A DNA stretch of 64,000 bases from CATZDY01 sp045599035 (lineage in GTDB: Bacteria; Bacillota; Desulfotomaculia; Desulfotomaculales; Desulfocucumaceae), in NCBI GenBank assembly GCA_045599035.1, contig JAZRVI010000031.1, forward strand, positions 1-64,000, read 5' to 3'. Below, piece by piece: positions 51,919 through 60,215 of the stretch. A program made the position numbers and the translations under genes. Below the pieces are notes generated by a model. The model searched no databases. It was not told the origin of the DNA and saw only the letters and a program-made list of their open reading frames with translations. The first letter of the stretch is position 1. The number at the start of each line of letters is the position of its first letter.

Positions 51919-52790
51919 TGCAGTGGCCAAAACTTTTGAAGCAATATTCGCTGGCAACTTATTCCGGAGTTAGCCCGGAAGTACTTGGAACTGTTGATTG
52001 CTGGTTGCCTCAACTAAATTTGATGGGCAGAAGCGGAGTAAGCGGGGAGCGGGAATATAATTTTGTTTACACCTGTGATGGTACGGAAGATTCAACCTGT
52101 TATTTTCGCTGTGGTTTTGGTCAATATTATAGTTTTAGCTTACCTCAAGTGACAGCTGGAGATCGAATTTATTTGTCGGCTCCAGGCTGGAGACAGGCTT
52201 ATGTTCAGCAGATTTCGTTTTTTGCCGGTATTTTGGAAAATGACTTGCTGCTCAATTGGAATGGATCGGTAACTAATTTGGCTTTTGAAGTAAGAAATTC
52301 TCCGATTGGTGCTTATTTGGCGGCCAATAAATTTGCTGCCATTGCTGAACCGGCAGCGGCTACTTTGGAAAGTCCGGTGCTTTTTAAGCCGGTTAAAGTT
52401 AAGCAAATTCAAGTTAATTCCTTTAGCTTTGATTTAGCTGAATATTTGGATAACAACTATTTGGACTATGAAAATAACTTGGTTTTGAGAGCGGTTAAGC
52501 TGGACGGGGGAGAATGGGTGTCTGATGAATTTAGAGCTGTCAGGGGGGAATTGATTCGGCGGGTTGGTTTTATTGCCAATTATGATTCGGAAGTTTTGAC
52601 CACTCCCTATAATTGTTCAAGTGGGGAATTGTCCGCTGGAGCCGAGGTTTACTATGTTTTGCCCCAGGAGGAGATAACCTGGCCGGGAGCTTTGCCGCTT
52701 CGGGAATTTGCAGGGAGTGGGGCTTGGGATACGGTAGTTATGAATGAAGTTAAACCCTGGCTGGAGGTTCAGGCCGTAATTAGGGTTTAG
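51918..52790 (+). CDS. Prophage structural protein, unknown
   Basis: This 290-residue protein begins at ATG 51918, sharing one base with the preceding stop. It is rich in aromatic and beta-forming residues and starts MQWPKLLKQYSLATYSG. No family is recognised. It may be a fibre or decoration protein that goes with its InlB-repeat neighbour. Confidence 0.6.
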   Translation: MQWPKLLKQYSLATYSGVSPEVLGTVDCWLPQLNLMGRSGVSGEREYNFVYTCDGTEDSTCYFRCGFGQYYSFSLPQVTAGDRIYLSAPGWRQAYVQQISFFAGILENDLLLNWNGSVTNLAFEVRNSPIGAYLAANKFAAIAEPAAATLESPVLFKPVKVKQIQVNSFSFDLAEYLDNNYLDYENNLVLRAVKLDGGEWVSDEFRAVRGELIRRVGFIANYDSEVLTTPYNCSSGELSAGAEVYYVLPQEEITWPGALPLREFAGSGAWDTVVMNEVKPWLEVQAVIRV

Positions 52791-52806
52791 AATGGAGGTG
52801 TTTTTT

Positions 52807-53943
52807 TTGGAGCAACCCAAATTGTTCCGCACAGATCACTTACCGTTGGGAGCAACTTATTTTACAGAGGAAGGCTATTTGGTGGATCAGCCGGTGGTTA
52901 CCATGACTGGAATTTTTGAATATCTCAATCCGGATGGCAGTATTCGCCGGGAATTGCGTTTGCCGGAGGAGGTCTTTGCCAAATCCAGCCTGGCTTCCTA
53001 TGAAGGCAAACCCATTGTGCTTTCCCATGCGGCTGGAGAAGTGGACAAGGATCATATTCCGGAAGAAATCGTCGGGACGGTTTTATCGCCAGGGATTCCG
53101 GATGGTGATAAGGTGCGGGCTAAAATTATTATTCACAATACCAATGCCTTGCAGACTTCGGGGCTGAGGGAATTATCTTTGGGGTACAGTTTAACTCTGG
53201 AAGAAACTCCGGGAGTTTGGCAGGGGTGCCATTATGATGCGGTGCAACGAAATATTGAAATAAATCATTTGGCTTTGGTGCGATGGGCCAGAGCAGGTTC
53301 TGCGGCTCGTTTAAATATAGATGGAAAATCTGCTGGAAAATATGAAGGAGGAATGGGGATGCTGAAAAAAGACAAACTGTCAGAAAGTAAAACGGTCGAA
53401 CCAGAAAAAAACGAAACCAAGGCCAAAGTGGGAACTGATTGGGGACGGGCGGAGGATATTTATGCTGATTATTTGGAAAAGCTGGAAAGTTTGCAGCAGG
53501 GCAATTTGAGTCAGGAAGAAACCATTGGGCTTTTGGAAGAAGCTTTGCAGGATCTGGATCGGGTTATTGTGGGATTGGCTCTTAAATTAAGTGAAAATTC
53601 CCGAACTGAAAATGAGGAAACAGCAAACTTTCGCAGCTTAAAACAGGATGGCCAGGAAAATTGGGTTAAATTAGCCCAGAAACTGGATTTGCCGGGCTTG
53701 GAAAGTCTGGAACCCCTGGAGGCTCAAAAGGCAGTTTTGGCCAAGGTTCGGCCTAAGCTTAATTTGACAGGACGCAGCCCGGAATTCATTGAGGCGGCCT
53801 TTAATTTGGTGCTGGAAGAAATATCGGGAGTTAATGGCCAGCGGAAGCAGGTTTTTAATGGAGATGGGCATTGGAGAAGCAGATTGACCGGAGCTGAAAA
53901 AGCCCGGCAAAATATGATTGCCAGAAGAAAGGGTGGTCGTTAA
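52807..53943 (+). CDS. DUF2213 phage protein (prohead protease, with fused scaffold)
   Basis: This 378-residue protein has a DUF2213 domain in residues 1-180: FRTDHLPLGATYF, GKPIVLSHAAGEVDKDH and SLGYSLTLEETPGVW. DUF2213 proteins are placed with head-maturation proteases. The rest is a charged coiled-coil region typical of scaffold. TTG 52807 is chosen because GGAGGTG lies just before it; ATG 52792 would overlap that site. An internal in-frame start at 53359 has its own AAGGAGG. Confidence 0.85.
   Translation: MEQPKLFRTDHLPLGATYFTEEGYLVDQPVVTMTGIFEYLNPDGSIRRELRLPEEVFAKSSLASYEGKPIVLSHAAGEVDKDHIPEEIVGTVLSPGIPDGDKVRAKIIIHNTNALQTSGLRELSLGYSLTLEETPGVWQGCHYDAVQRNIEINHLALVRWARAGSAARLNIDGKSAGKYEGGMGMLKKDKLSESKTVEPEKNETKAKVGTDWGRAEDIYADYLEKLESLQQGNLSQEETIGLLEEALQDLDRVIVGLALKLSENSRTENEETANFRSLKQDGQENWVKLAQKLDLPGLESLEPLEAQKAVLAKVRPKLNLTGRSPEFIEAAFNLVLEEISGVNGQRKQVFNGDGHWRSRLTGAEKARQNMIARRKGGR
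53359..53943 (+). CDS. Nested scaffold protein, internal in-frame start
   Basis: AAGGAGG at 53346-53352 lies seven bases before ATG 53359 (MLKKDKLSESKT), in the same frame as the DUF2213 gene. Translation from here would give a 194-residue acidic coiled-coil protein identical to the C-terminal part of the larger one. This is the layout of lambda gpC/Nu3 and many phage protease/scaffold pairs. That it is used is inferred from the strong site. Confidence 0.65.
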   Translation: MLKKDKLSESKTVEPEKNETKAKVGTDWGRAEDIYADYLEKLESLQQGNLSQEETIGLLEEALQDLDRVIVGLALKLSENSRTENEETANFRSLKQDGQENWVKLAQKLDLPGLESLEPLEAQKAVLAKVRPKLNLTGRSPEFIEAAFNLVLEEISGVNGQRKQVFNGDGHWRSRLTGAEKARQNMIARRKGGR

Positions 53944-54815
53944 TGGCAGTACAAAGCAGTTATAATTATGCCGCTGGACAGGGGATAGCCGGTGGTCTGT
54001 GGGATTTGAGTCCCTATGTTCGGGAAAGCCGAATTAATGGACAGGAAAGTGGTTTAAAATTAGGCATGGGGGTGGTTAAAGGCAGTTTGCCGGGAATTGA
54101 AGTCAAGCTTCCGAGCAGTTCTTCCAGTTTGGCTGACTTTGAAGGTGTGGCTGCCAGGAATGGCACCTGTTCCCTGGATTTAAACGGAAATATAACCTTG
54201 CAGGCCAAAGATACCGTTGGAGTAATTAGCAGCGGTCGGGTTTGGGTTAGATTAAAGTCCGGAATTAGTCCCGCTTATGGTAAGGATGTCTATTTGATTA
54301 CCAGCGGCACTAATGCCGGGCTTTTTACTTTGGCTTCAGATACGGCGGAAACCTGGAAAATTCGGCTTAATGCCCGTTATTTGGGCGGCAAAGGTTCCAG
54401 CCAAACGGCTCCAATTGAATTATACAATCAAATTGGCCAAAGAGGACTGGCTTTGCTTTCGGATTTAACGGTATCTTTCTTGGCAGCGACTGATTATGAA
54501 CAGGCTTTGCCTTTGACCACCTATACAGAAAATCTGCCGGAAGCTCCCTGGCTGCAAATTGCTTTTAAACGCCAGGCCTGTGACAGCTGTCTTTGCGTAG
54601 TTGAAAAATCCGGGGAAACCACCTATAGTCAGCTTTTACCAGTTACGGCGGATGATGCAGCTTATTGGCAGGCGGTTTTGGGTGCTACTACTTCAGATAC
54701 CAGAAATGCTTTGAATTTTGCCACAACTACCGGCAGCTATACTATTACGCTTAGTGCTTGCAAAGAAGGAGTTACCCAAACCGTTTTACAAAAAACTATA
54801 ACTTATAATGGCTAA
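53943..54815 (+). CDS. Prophage head protein, possibly cement or decoration
   Basis: This 290-residue beta-rich protein starts one base inside the stop of the protease gene (TAATG). It lies just before the capsid gene, where many phages of this class have a cement protein. The early part, GGLWDLSPYVRESRINGQE and MGVVKGSLPGIEV, fits that group. The identification depends mainly on position. Confidence 0.65.
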   Translation: MAVQSSYNYAAGQGIAGGLWDLSPYVRESRINGQESGLKLGMGVVKGSLPGIEVKLPSSSSSLADFEGVAARNGTCSLDLNGNITLQAKDTVGVISSGRVWVRLKSGISPAYGKDVYLITSGTNAGLFTLASDTAETWKIRLNARYLGGKGSSQTAPIELYNQIGQRGLALLSDLTVSFLAATDYEQALPLTTYTENLPEAPWLQIAFKRQACDSCLCVVEKSGETTYSQLLPVTADDAAYWQAVLGATTSDTRNALNFATTTGSYTITLSACKEGVTQTVLQKTITYNG

Positions 54816-54841
54816 TCTTAGGAAGGGGGAACTTTATTTTT

Positions 54842-55900
54842 ATGGGAAATTATAATGCTGCTTTGCCTTCGGCTTACTTTAATCGGGCTGATTATCAGGC
54901 TTTAATGGGGTCTACGGTTTCAGCTGCTTTGCAGGAAAGCCAGGGACTGCGTTTTGACAGTGCCGAGGATGCCTCGGTCTTTTTTGCCCGGGAATTGGAT
55001 TATGTGAAAGCCGAGTCCTATAATGTGGAATATCCGGAATTTACCGCCTTGCAGATCCTGCCGATTTCTAGTGAGGTTAATGCCGGGGCGGAAAGTGTTA
55101 CCTATTACAGCTATGATAAAACCGGAATGGCCAAAATCATCGACAATTATGCTACTGATCTGCCCCGGGCTGATGCCAAAGGCCAGCCTTTTACGGCTAA
55201 TATTAAATCTATTGGTAACAGCTATGGCTATTCAGTGCAGGAAATGCGGGCTTCCCGAATGGCTGGCAAATCCTTGGATCTGGCCAAAGCGGAAGCAGCT
55301 CGCTATGCCGTGGATTATTTGAATAATAAAATTGCCTGGGCAGGGGATGCGGAAAATGGCCTGATGGGAATTTTATCGGCTAATAATGACATTCCTTTAT
55401 ATACCATTCCAGCCAATGGAGAAAGCAGCAGCACCAAATGGCAGCATAAAACGGCAGCTCAAATTTTGGCAGATATTAATGGAATGCAGGCGGCGGTGGC
55501 TCGGAATACCAAAAATGTTGAAAGACCGGATACTTTGGTTTTGCCCTCAGATGTGTTTATGGACATTTCCACCCGCCAACTGGAAGGAACTGGTTATAGC
55601 ATTAAGCGTTTTGTTTTGGAGAATGCCCCTTACTTAAAGGAAATTGTTCCGGCTTCGGAATTAAATGCTGATTCGGATATTAACCCTTATGGGGGAAGTA
55701 ATGTTACTTCCGGTCAGGAACAGGCGGTGGCTTTGTTATTTAAAAAAGATCCCCGTAAGCTGACTCTGGAAAACCCGCTGCCCTTTTATCAATATCCAAT
55801 CCAGCCCCGCAGTTTGGAAATTGTAGTGCCTTGTGAGGCCAGAACCGCTGGGGTAATTATTTACTACCCTCTTTCTTTGCTGATTGCTTTGGGAATTTAA
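54842..55900 (+). CDS. Phage major capsid protein, DUF2184 type
   Basis: This 352-residue protein is the expected size and place for the capsid. DUF2184 features are FFARELDYVKAESYNVEYPEF near 45 and VTYYSYDKTGMAKIIDNYATDLPRAD near 85. The segment AVDYLNNKIAWAGDAENGLMGIL near 155 also fits. SD AGGAAGGGGG precedes ATG 54842. Confidence 0.88.
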   Translation: MGNYNAALPSAYFNRADYQALMGSTVSAALQESQGLRFDSAEDASVFFARELDYVKAESYNVEYPEFTALQILPISSEVNAGAESVTYYSYDKTGMAKIIDNYATDLPRADAKGQPFTANIKSIGNSYGYSVQEMRASRMAGKSLDLAKAEAARYAVDYLNNKIAWAGDAENGLMGILSANNDIPLYTIPANGESSSTKWQHKTAAQILADINGMQAAVARNTKNVERPDTLVLPSDVFMDISTRQLEGTGYSIKRFVLENAPYLKEIVPASELNADSDINPYGGSNVTSGQEQAVALLFKKDPRKLTLENPLPFYQYPIQPRSLEIVVPCEARTAGVIIYYPLSLLIALGI

Positions 55901-55915
55901 ATTGGGGGCTGTTTT

Positions 55916-56233
55916 ATGTTAATTAAAAATAAGTCAGGCAAGATTATTTCGGTGGGAAGCTTGAATATTTTTCCGGAAGCAACGGAAATTTTGCCGACAG
56001 AGTTTCAAGCCAATTCGGTAATTCAAGCTTTATCCGAACAAAACAAAATTGAATTGATAGAAGAAACCGAACAGGCTTCTCTTGCAGGCAGAACCATCAG
56101 CAAAAGCAGATTAAAAAAAATGAAAAAAAGTGAGTTGGAAAAGCTGGCTGTGGATGCTGGGCTTGCTTTGCTGGAGGGAGAAACAGTTAATAGTTTGCGG
56201 GAAAAGCTTTTGATTCATTATGAGGTAGTTTGA
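55916..56233 (+). CDS. Small prophage protein with Rho-N/SAP-like C-terminus
   Basis: This 105-residue protein has an N-terminal beta part (IKNKSGKIISVGSLNIFPE). A lysine-rich helical end follows, SRLKKMKKSELEKLAVDAG, like the Rho N-terminal or LEM/SAP helix-extended loop found in small phage head proteins. It lies between the capsid and the DUF4054 gene. Confidence 0.65.
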   Translation: MLIKNKSGKIISVGSLNIFPEATEILPTEFQANSVIQALSEQNKIELIEETEQASLAGRTISKSRLKKMKKSELEKLAVDAGLALLEGETVNSLREKLLIHYEVV

Positions 56234-56580
56234 TGGAAGCTTTGCAAATTTTTCGCCTGCTGGCTCCCGAATTTGCTGAACTTGCGGATTCCACAGTTTT
56301 GAATTGGTTGGAATTAAGTCGTTCCTGGTTAAACCAGGAACGACTGGGAGCTGATTATGAACAAGCTTGGGCTTTGTTGACTGCCCATCGTTTGAAATTG
56401 GCTACTTCCGATTCAGTGGGACTGGGAAGTCAGATGATTACTTCCTATCGGGAAGGAGATTTGGCTCTTGGCTTTGCCTCAACTCTAGCCAATGATTGGT
56501 CAACTACGGCTTATGGCCTGCAATTAGCGGCTTTAGAAAAAATGCACCGGCTTTCAATCGTTTCGTCTGGTCAATCTTAA
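56233..56580 (+). CDS. Phage head-completion protein, DUF4054 type
   Basis: This 115-residue protein matches the DUF4054 pattern: FRLLAPEFAEL at the start, a helical middle, AWALLTAHRLKLA, and a VGLGSQMITSYREGDLALGFA loop. These proteins join the portal to the tail (gp6/gp15-like connectors). Its ATG overlaps the preceding TGA. Confidence 0.8.
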   Translation: MEALQIFRLLAPEFAELADSTVLNWLELSRSWLNQERLGADYEQAWALLTAHRLKLATSDSVGLGSQMITSYREGDLALGFASTLANDWSTTAYGLQLAALEKMHRLSIVSSGQS

Positions 56581-56705
56581 AAGCCAAAAGCTTTGTTGGC
56601 AGACAAAGGCTGTCTGAGAGGGCAAAAGTTAAGAACATTTCCGTCCGTCAGCTCACCCAAAAAACAGTTAATAAATAAGCCTATACTCAAGGAGGGTGGG
56701 AAGAT

Positions 56706-57089
56706 ATGAAGCTTTTCCGAAAAAACTACTTTATTCGGCGATTTACCGGTCAGATAGTGGTTAATGGTTTGGCTCGCTTTAGCTACCAGGATTTTCAAAC
56801 TAAATTGAATGTTCAGCCCTTTAATTACTATGAAAAAAGAGCCGGAATGTTGAAAATTGATACTTCTGGTCAACGCTCCATCCGTTATTTAAAAGCCTAT
56901 GGTCAAACCGAATTAAGACAGGCGGATCAAAAAAATGGAATTGCCGGGGATTGGCTTTTTTATCGAGGTAATTGGTATGAATGTAAATCAGCGGTTTATT
57001 GGAGCAACACCCTTTTGAAGCATTATCGAACGGAATGGGTTATAGTGGGAGAAGCAGAACCAGCGGCAAACCTGGCCGCTCCTTTGTAA
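56706..57089 (+). CDS. Prophage neck/head-tail protein, unknown
   Basis: This 127-residue basic protein follows a 125-base gap with no gene. SD AAGGAGGGTGGG precedes ATG 56706. A central FNYYEKRAGMLKIDTSGQ and WYECKSAVYW are conserved-looking but not assigned. Its place is that of a head-tail joining protein. Confidence 0.65.
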   Translation: MKLFRKNYFIRRFTGQIVVNGLARFSYQDFQTKLNVQPFNYYEKRAGMLKIDTSGQRSIRYLKAYGQTELRQADQKNGIAGDWLFYRGNWYECKSAVYWSNTLLKHYRTEWVIVGEAEPAANLAAPL

Positions 57090-57106
57090 AAGGCAGGTGA
57101 AGCTGT

Positions 57107-57691
57107 TTGATTTTGGAACAGGTCAAACAAAGGGTTTTGGGATTGGTACAGTTTTATTTTGGAGAAGCTCAGGTAATTTGGGGCGGAACTAACTTTATTA
57201 AACCCAATTTGCCCTTGGTGGAATTGAGATTATTAGCCGTTTCCGGCGGACAATTTCCCAATACAACCTGGACAGATGGGGCAGTCAAAGCCTATTATCC
57301 GGCCAAGGCTACCTGGGAAATTGTTTTGCATACTCCGGGCGAAATGGAAGCTGGGGGTTCCGGACAAACGGTTCCAGCACATAATTGTGCCTTAAATGAT
57401 TTGTTGGATTTTGGGGATTTTCTTAATTCTCCTTTTGCCCTTGACTGGAGTGCGGAACACAACCTGACCTTATTCTGGACTGGAAAAGTTGAGGATATTT
57501 CTCAAATTATTAATGATTTGCGTTGGGAATATCGAGCCAGGGCGGTTTTTGAGGTGGAATTTATTCGAGAATCCATGGGACAATATGGCCTGATTCGGAA
57601 CTATGGCTGGCAACAAACGGCCAGTGGGGGAGGCAGAGCTACCCCGGATAATTATGGTTATTTTAACCGGGCGGAGATTGAAGAAAACTAG
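57107..57691 (+). CDS. Phage neck terminator protein (LIC_12616/gp12-like)
   Basis: This 194-residue protein has the pattern RVLGLVQFYFGE...VIWGGTNFIKPNLPLVELRLL and ends with ARAVFEVEFIRES, as in the LIC_12616 family of tail-terminator or neck proteins in myophages. It precedes the sheath gene, as expected. TTG 57107 lies behind AGGTGAAG. Confidence 0.75.
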   Translation: MILEQVKQRVLGLVQFYFGEAQVIWGGTNFIKPNLPLVELRLLAVSGGQFPNTTWTDGAVKAYYPAKATWEIVLHTPGEMEAGGSGQTVPAHNCALNDLLDFGDFLNSPFALDWSAEHNLTLFWTGKVEDISQIINDLRWEYRARAVFEVEFIRESMGQYGLIRNYGWQQTASGGGRATPDNYGYFNRAEIEEN

Positions 57692-57708
57692 AAAGGAAGG
57701 ATGCAAAA

Positions 57709-59121
57709 TTGAGCTATCTGGATCAAATTGTCAGGGTGAATATTGATTTGGCAGCTCCGGCGGCGGATGGAGCCAGTTTTGATTCTATTTTGCTGATTGG
57801 AGCAATTCCTGCTCACTTTATAAGTGGAGATAACTGGGCAAGTGGAACGGCCTATGATGTGGGCGATTATGCAGTTAATGAAACTCTCTTATATCGTTGT
57901 ACTACTGCCGGAACCTCAGGCTTAACAGCTCCCACAGCTCTTAGCAAGACCATTGATAGTGTGGTCGATGGAACCGTTAAGTGGCAATATGTAGGAACTT
58001 CTGCGGCAGCCTGGACGGCTTCCAGCAGTTATACCGTGGGAACTTATGTTCGATCCGGCAGTAAAGTTTATTTATGTATCGGAGCTGGAACCTCAGGAAC
58101 TGTGGCTCCTACGGCGGAAAATGCCTCGGTTAGTGATGGCACGGTGCTTTGGGCTTATCAGGCTCCACCAGCAAAGGTGGGGTGCTATGGCTCCTGGTCG
58201 GAGGTAAAAGCAGCCGGCTGGGGGGAAGATCCAATAGGTCGGGCGGCTGCTGTGGCTTTTGCTCAAAGCCCCAAACCGAATCAGATTTATATTGCGGTTC
58301 AGCAAATTGCAGATGGAGCAACTGAAAGCCTGAATACTACTTTAAATCGGGCGGTACAAACTCCCGGCTGGTATGTGCTTTGCCCGGCAGGGCTTCCGGA
58401 AAACCAATTTGCTGATTTGGCTGCCTGGACAGAAACCCAATATAAATTATTGGCCTATCCGGTTTTCAGTGATAATGCAGTAGTAGCTGACAATTATTAT
58501 CGCAGCTTGGGAATTTTAGTTAAAACCTCCTGGTCTCAGGCGGATTCGGAAGTGCCGGACTCTAATCTTTATTTGCATATTGCTTATGCAGCCAAATGCT
58601 TGAATTATGAACCAGGCTCGGAAACCTGGGCTTTTAAAGCCCTGGCCGGAGGGCAAAGTGCGGAGCTTGCCAGTTCAGAAATAGCAGTTTTAAATGAGGC
58701 CAATTTAAATTGCTACGCTGAATGTGGCGGTCAGAAAATTACTTTGGGCGGTAAGGTTCGTGCCGGAGAGTGGATCGATGTTTTGCGTTTCCGGGATTGG
58801 CTGCAAAATGAAATGCAAAAAGAAATTTATAACCTCTTTTTGGCTAATCCCAAAATTCCTTATACTGATCAGGGAATTGGTCTGGTCAAAAATCGAATGC
58901 TGGCTGTTTTGCAGAAAGGGCAGGAAAAGGGCGGAATTGCTGAAAATGAATATGATGAACTGGATAATTTGCTTCCCGGCTATACAGTTACGGTTCCTTT
59001 GGCTGCTGACTTATCAGATACTGACCGGGCTTCCCGGCAATTGACTGGCTGCCGCTGGCAGGCTCGACTGGCCGGAGCCATCCAGGCTGTAGAAATTTCC
59101 GGAGTTTTGGGATATGAATAG
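57709..59121 (+). CDS. Phage tail sheath, DUF3383 type, with inserted binding-like repeats
   Basis: This 470-residue protein begins YLDQIVRVNIDL and ends LTGCRWQARLAGAIQAVEISG, both typical of DUF3383 sheath proteins. Residues about 43-95 and 102-151 are two tandem repeats of the form W-x-x-x-x-x-Y-x-V-G-x-Y...Y-x-C-x-x-A-G-T-S-G. They resemble chitin- or carbohydrate-binding CBM5/12-like modules. Most sheath proteins have no such insert near the N-terminus. TTG 57709 follows AAAGGAAGG. Confidence 0.87.
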   Translation: MSYLDQIVRVNIDLAAPAADGASFDSILLIGAIPAHFISGDNWASGTAYDVGDYAVNETLLYRCTTAGTSGLTAPTALSKTIDSVVDGTVKWQYVGTSAAAWTASSSYTVGTYVRSGSKVYLCIGAGTSGTVAPTAENASVSDGTVLWAYQAPPAKVGCYGSWSEVKAAGWGEDPIGRAAAVAFAQSPKPNQIYIAVQQIADGATESLNTTLNRAVQTPGWYVLCPAGLPENQFADLAAWTETQYKLLAYPVFSDNAVVADNYYRSLGILVKTSWSQADSEVPDSNLYLHIAYAAKCLNYEPGSETWAFKALAGGQSAELASSEIAVLNEANLNCYAECGGQKITLGGKVRAGEWIDVLRFRDWLQNEMQKEIYNLFLANPKIPYTDQGIGLVKNRMLAVLQKGQEKGGIAENEYDELDNLLPGYTVTVPLAADLSDTDRASRQLTGCRWQARLAGAIQAVEISGVLGYE

Positions 59122-59134
59122 GAGGGGTTAGCAA

Positions 59135-59548
59135 ATGATTAGTACCTACGATCCACGCAAGATAAGCATTTCCCTGGGCAGTCATTCGGTCAGCGGTTAT
59201 GCCGAGGACAGCTTTGTAACCATTGAAAAAAATGGAGAAGGCATCAGCAAAATTGTTGGCTGTGATGGGGAAATTGTGCGGAATATTAATCCGGATTTGA
59301 CCTATACCCTCAAGCTTAAGCTTTTGGCTTCTTCCCCTACCAATGCCTTTTTATGGAACAAATATACCAAAGACTTGAGTTCCGGGCAAGGAACCTTTCC
59401 GGTTTTAATCAGTGATTTGCGAGGCAAAGCGGAATTTTCAGCAGCCGTAGTTTGGGTGGTCAAACCGGCCAAACGAACTTTTGGCAGGACTGCCGAAAAT
59501 CTGGAATGGGAACTTGAAACCGGAGCGGCCAATTGGGATTTAGAATAG
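59135..59548 (+). CDS. Phage tail tube protein, DUF3277 type
   Basis: This 137-residue protein lies after the sheath, where the tube gene is expected. It starts STYDPRKISISLGSHSVSGYAEDSF and ends in the pattern of DUF3277 tube proteins. It would polymerise into the inner tube of the contractile tail. SD AGGAGGGG precedes ATG 59135. Confidence 0.87.
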   Translation: MISTYDPRKISISLGSHSVSGYAEDSFVTIEKNGEGISKIVGCDGEIVRNINPDLTYTLKLKLLASSPTNAFLWNKYTKDLSSGQGTFPVLISDLRGKAEFSAAVVWVVKPAKRTFGRTAENLEWELETGAANWDLE

Positions 59549-59563
59549 AAAGCAGGTGAAGCT

Positions 59564-59986
59564 TTGTTAAAACAAATGGAAACAGTAAGTAAAACTATTG
59601 CGGGACAGATTTTTTATTTGCGGCCTTTACCTGCTTTTCGAGCTGTTAATTTGTTGGGAGAATTGGCTGCCTGCTTTGGCCCGCTGGCAGCTTCCCTGTT
59701 GCCTTGGCTGCAAAAGGAAAATTGGGATTGGGCGGAATTTAGCGGAGCCTGGCGGCATTTGTCTGGAGAACAAATAGAAAATTTGTTGGACAAGCTTTTA
59801 ATTAAACCGGGCAATCTGGCTGTAGAAATGGAAAATGAGCCACAGAAATTGAGCCGGGATTTTTTAAATGAAACCTTTTGCGGAGAGCTGGCCGGATTGC
59901 TGCAATTGGTGATAGAGGTTTTGAAGCTGAATTATCAGAGTTTTTTTGGGAAAGTCGGCGACCTATTTGGCAAGGAAATAGCCTGA
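59564..59986 (+). CDS. Tail assembly chaperone, short form
   Basis: This 140-residue protein is in the place of lambda gpG-type chaperones, between the tube and tape-measure genes. It is helical, with FYLRPLPAFRAVNLLGELA near the start. TTG 59564 follows AGGTGAAG. A -1 frameshift at 59941-59947 would produce a longer gpGT-type form. Confidence 0.8.
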   Translation: MLKQMETVSKTIAGQIFYLRPLPAFRAVNLLGELAACFGPLAASLLPWLQKENWDWAEFSGAWRHLSGEQIENLLDKLLIKPGNLAVEMENEPQKLSRDFLNETFCGELAGLLQLVIEVLKLNYQSFFGKVGDLFGKEIA

Positions 59987-60001
59987 TCGAGGTAGCCGAC
60001 T
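59941..60001 (+). promoter_or_regulatory. Programmed -1 ribosomal frameshift site
   Basis: Seven Ts at 59941-59947 read in the zero frame as T TTT TTT, a canonical X XXY YYZ slippery heptamer. A stem follows five bases later: AGTCGGC at 59953-59959 pairs with GCCGACT at 59995-60001, with ACC/GGT extending it inward. Confidence 0.8.
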
Positions 60002-60195
60002 ATCAAAAATTCGGAAAATTGGACTTGAGCCAATTTTCCGAATTGGAGCTTAGAATGTATATTTTGATTAAGGCAGGCTGGGCTTCCAAAAGTGAGCTGG
60101 AAACCGTTTATAATTTGAAAGAAGCTTTAAAATTATATGCTTTGTACCAAATGGAACAGGAAATTAAGTACAGGAAAGAATCAGCCTCGACATAA
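59947..60195 (+). CDS. Tail assembly chaperone extension, reached by -1 frameshift
   Basis: The -1 frame from 59947 continues WESRRPIWQGNSLIEVADYQ for 82 residues to TAA/TAG-free sequence ending at 60195. The frame has no usable ribosome binding site of its own. Fused to the first 128 residues it would give a 210-residue gpGT-like protein that recruits the tape measure. Confidence 0.75.
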   Translation, partial: WESRRPIWQGNSLIEVADYQKFGKLDLSQFSELELRMYILIKAGWASKSELETVYNLKEALKLYALYQMEQEIKYRKESAST

Positions 60196-60215
60196 GCTTC
60201 GGAGAGGGGACGAAT

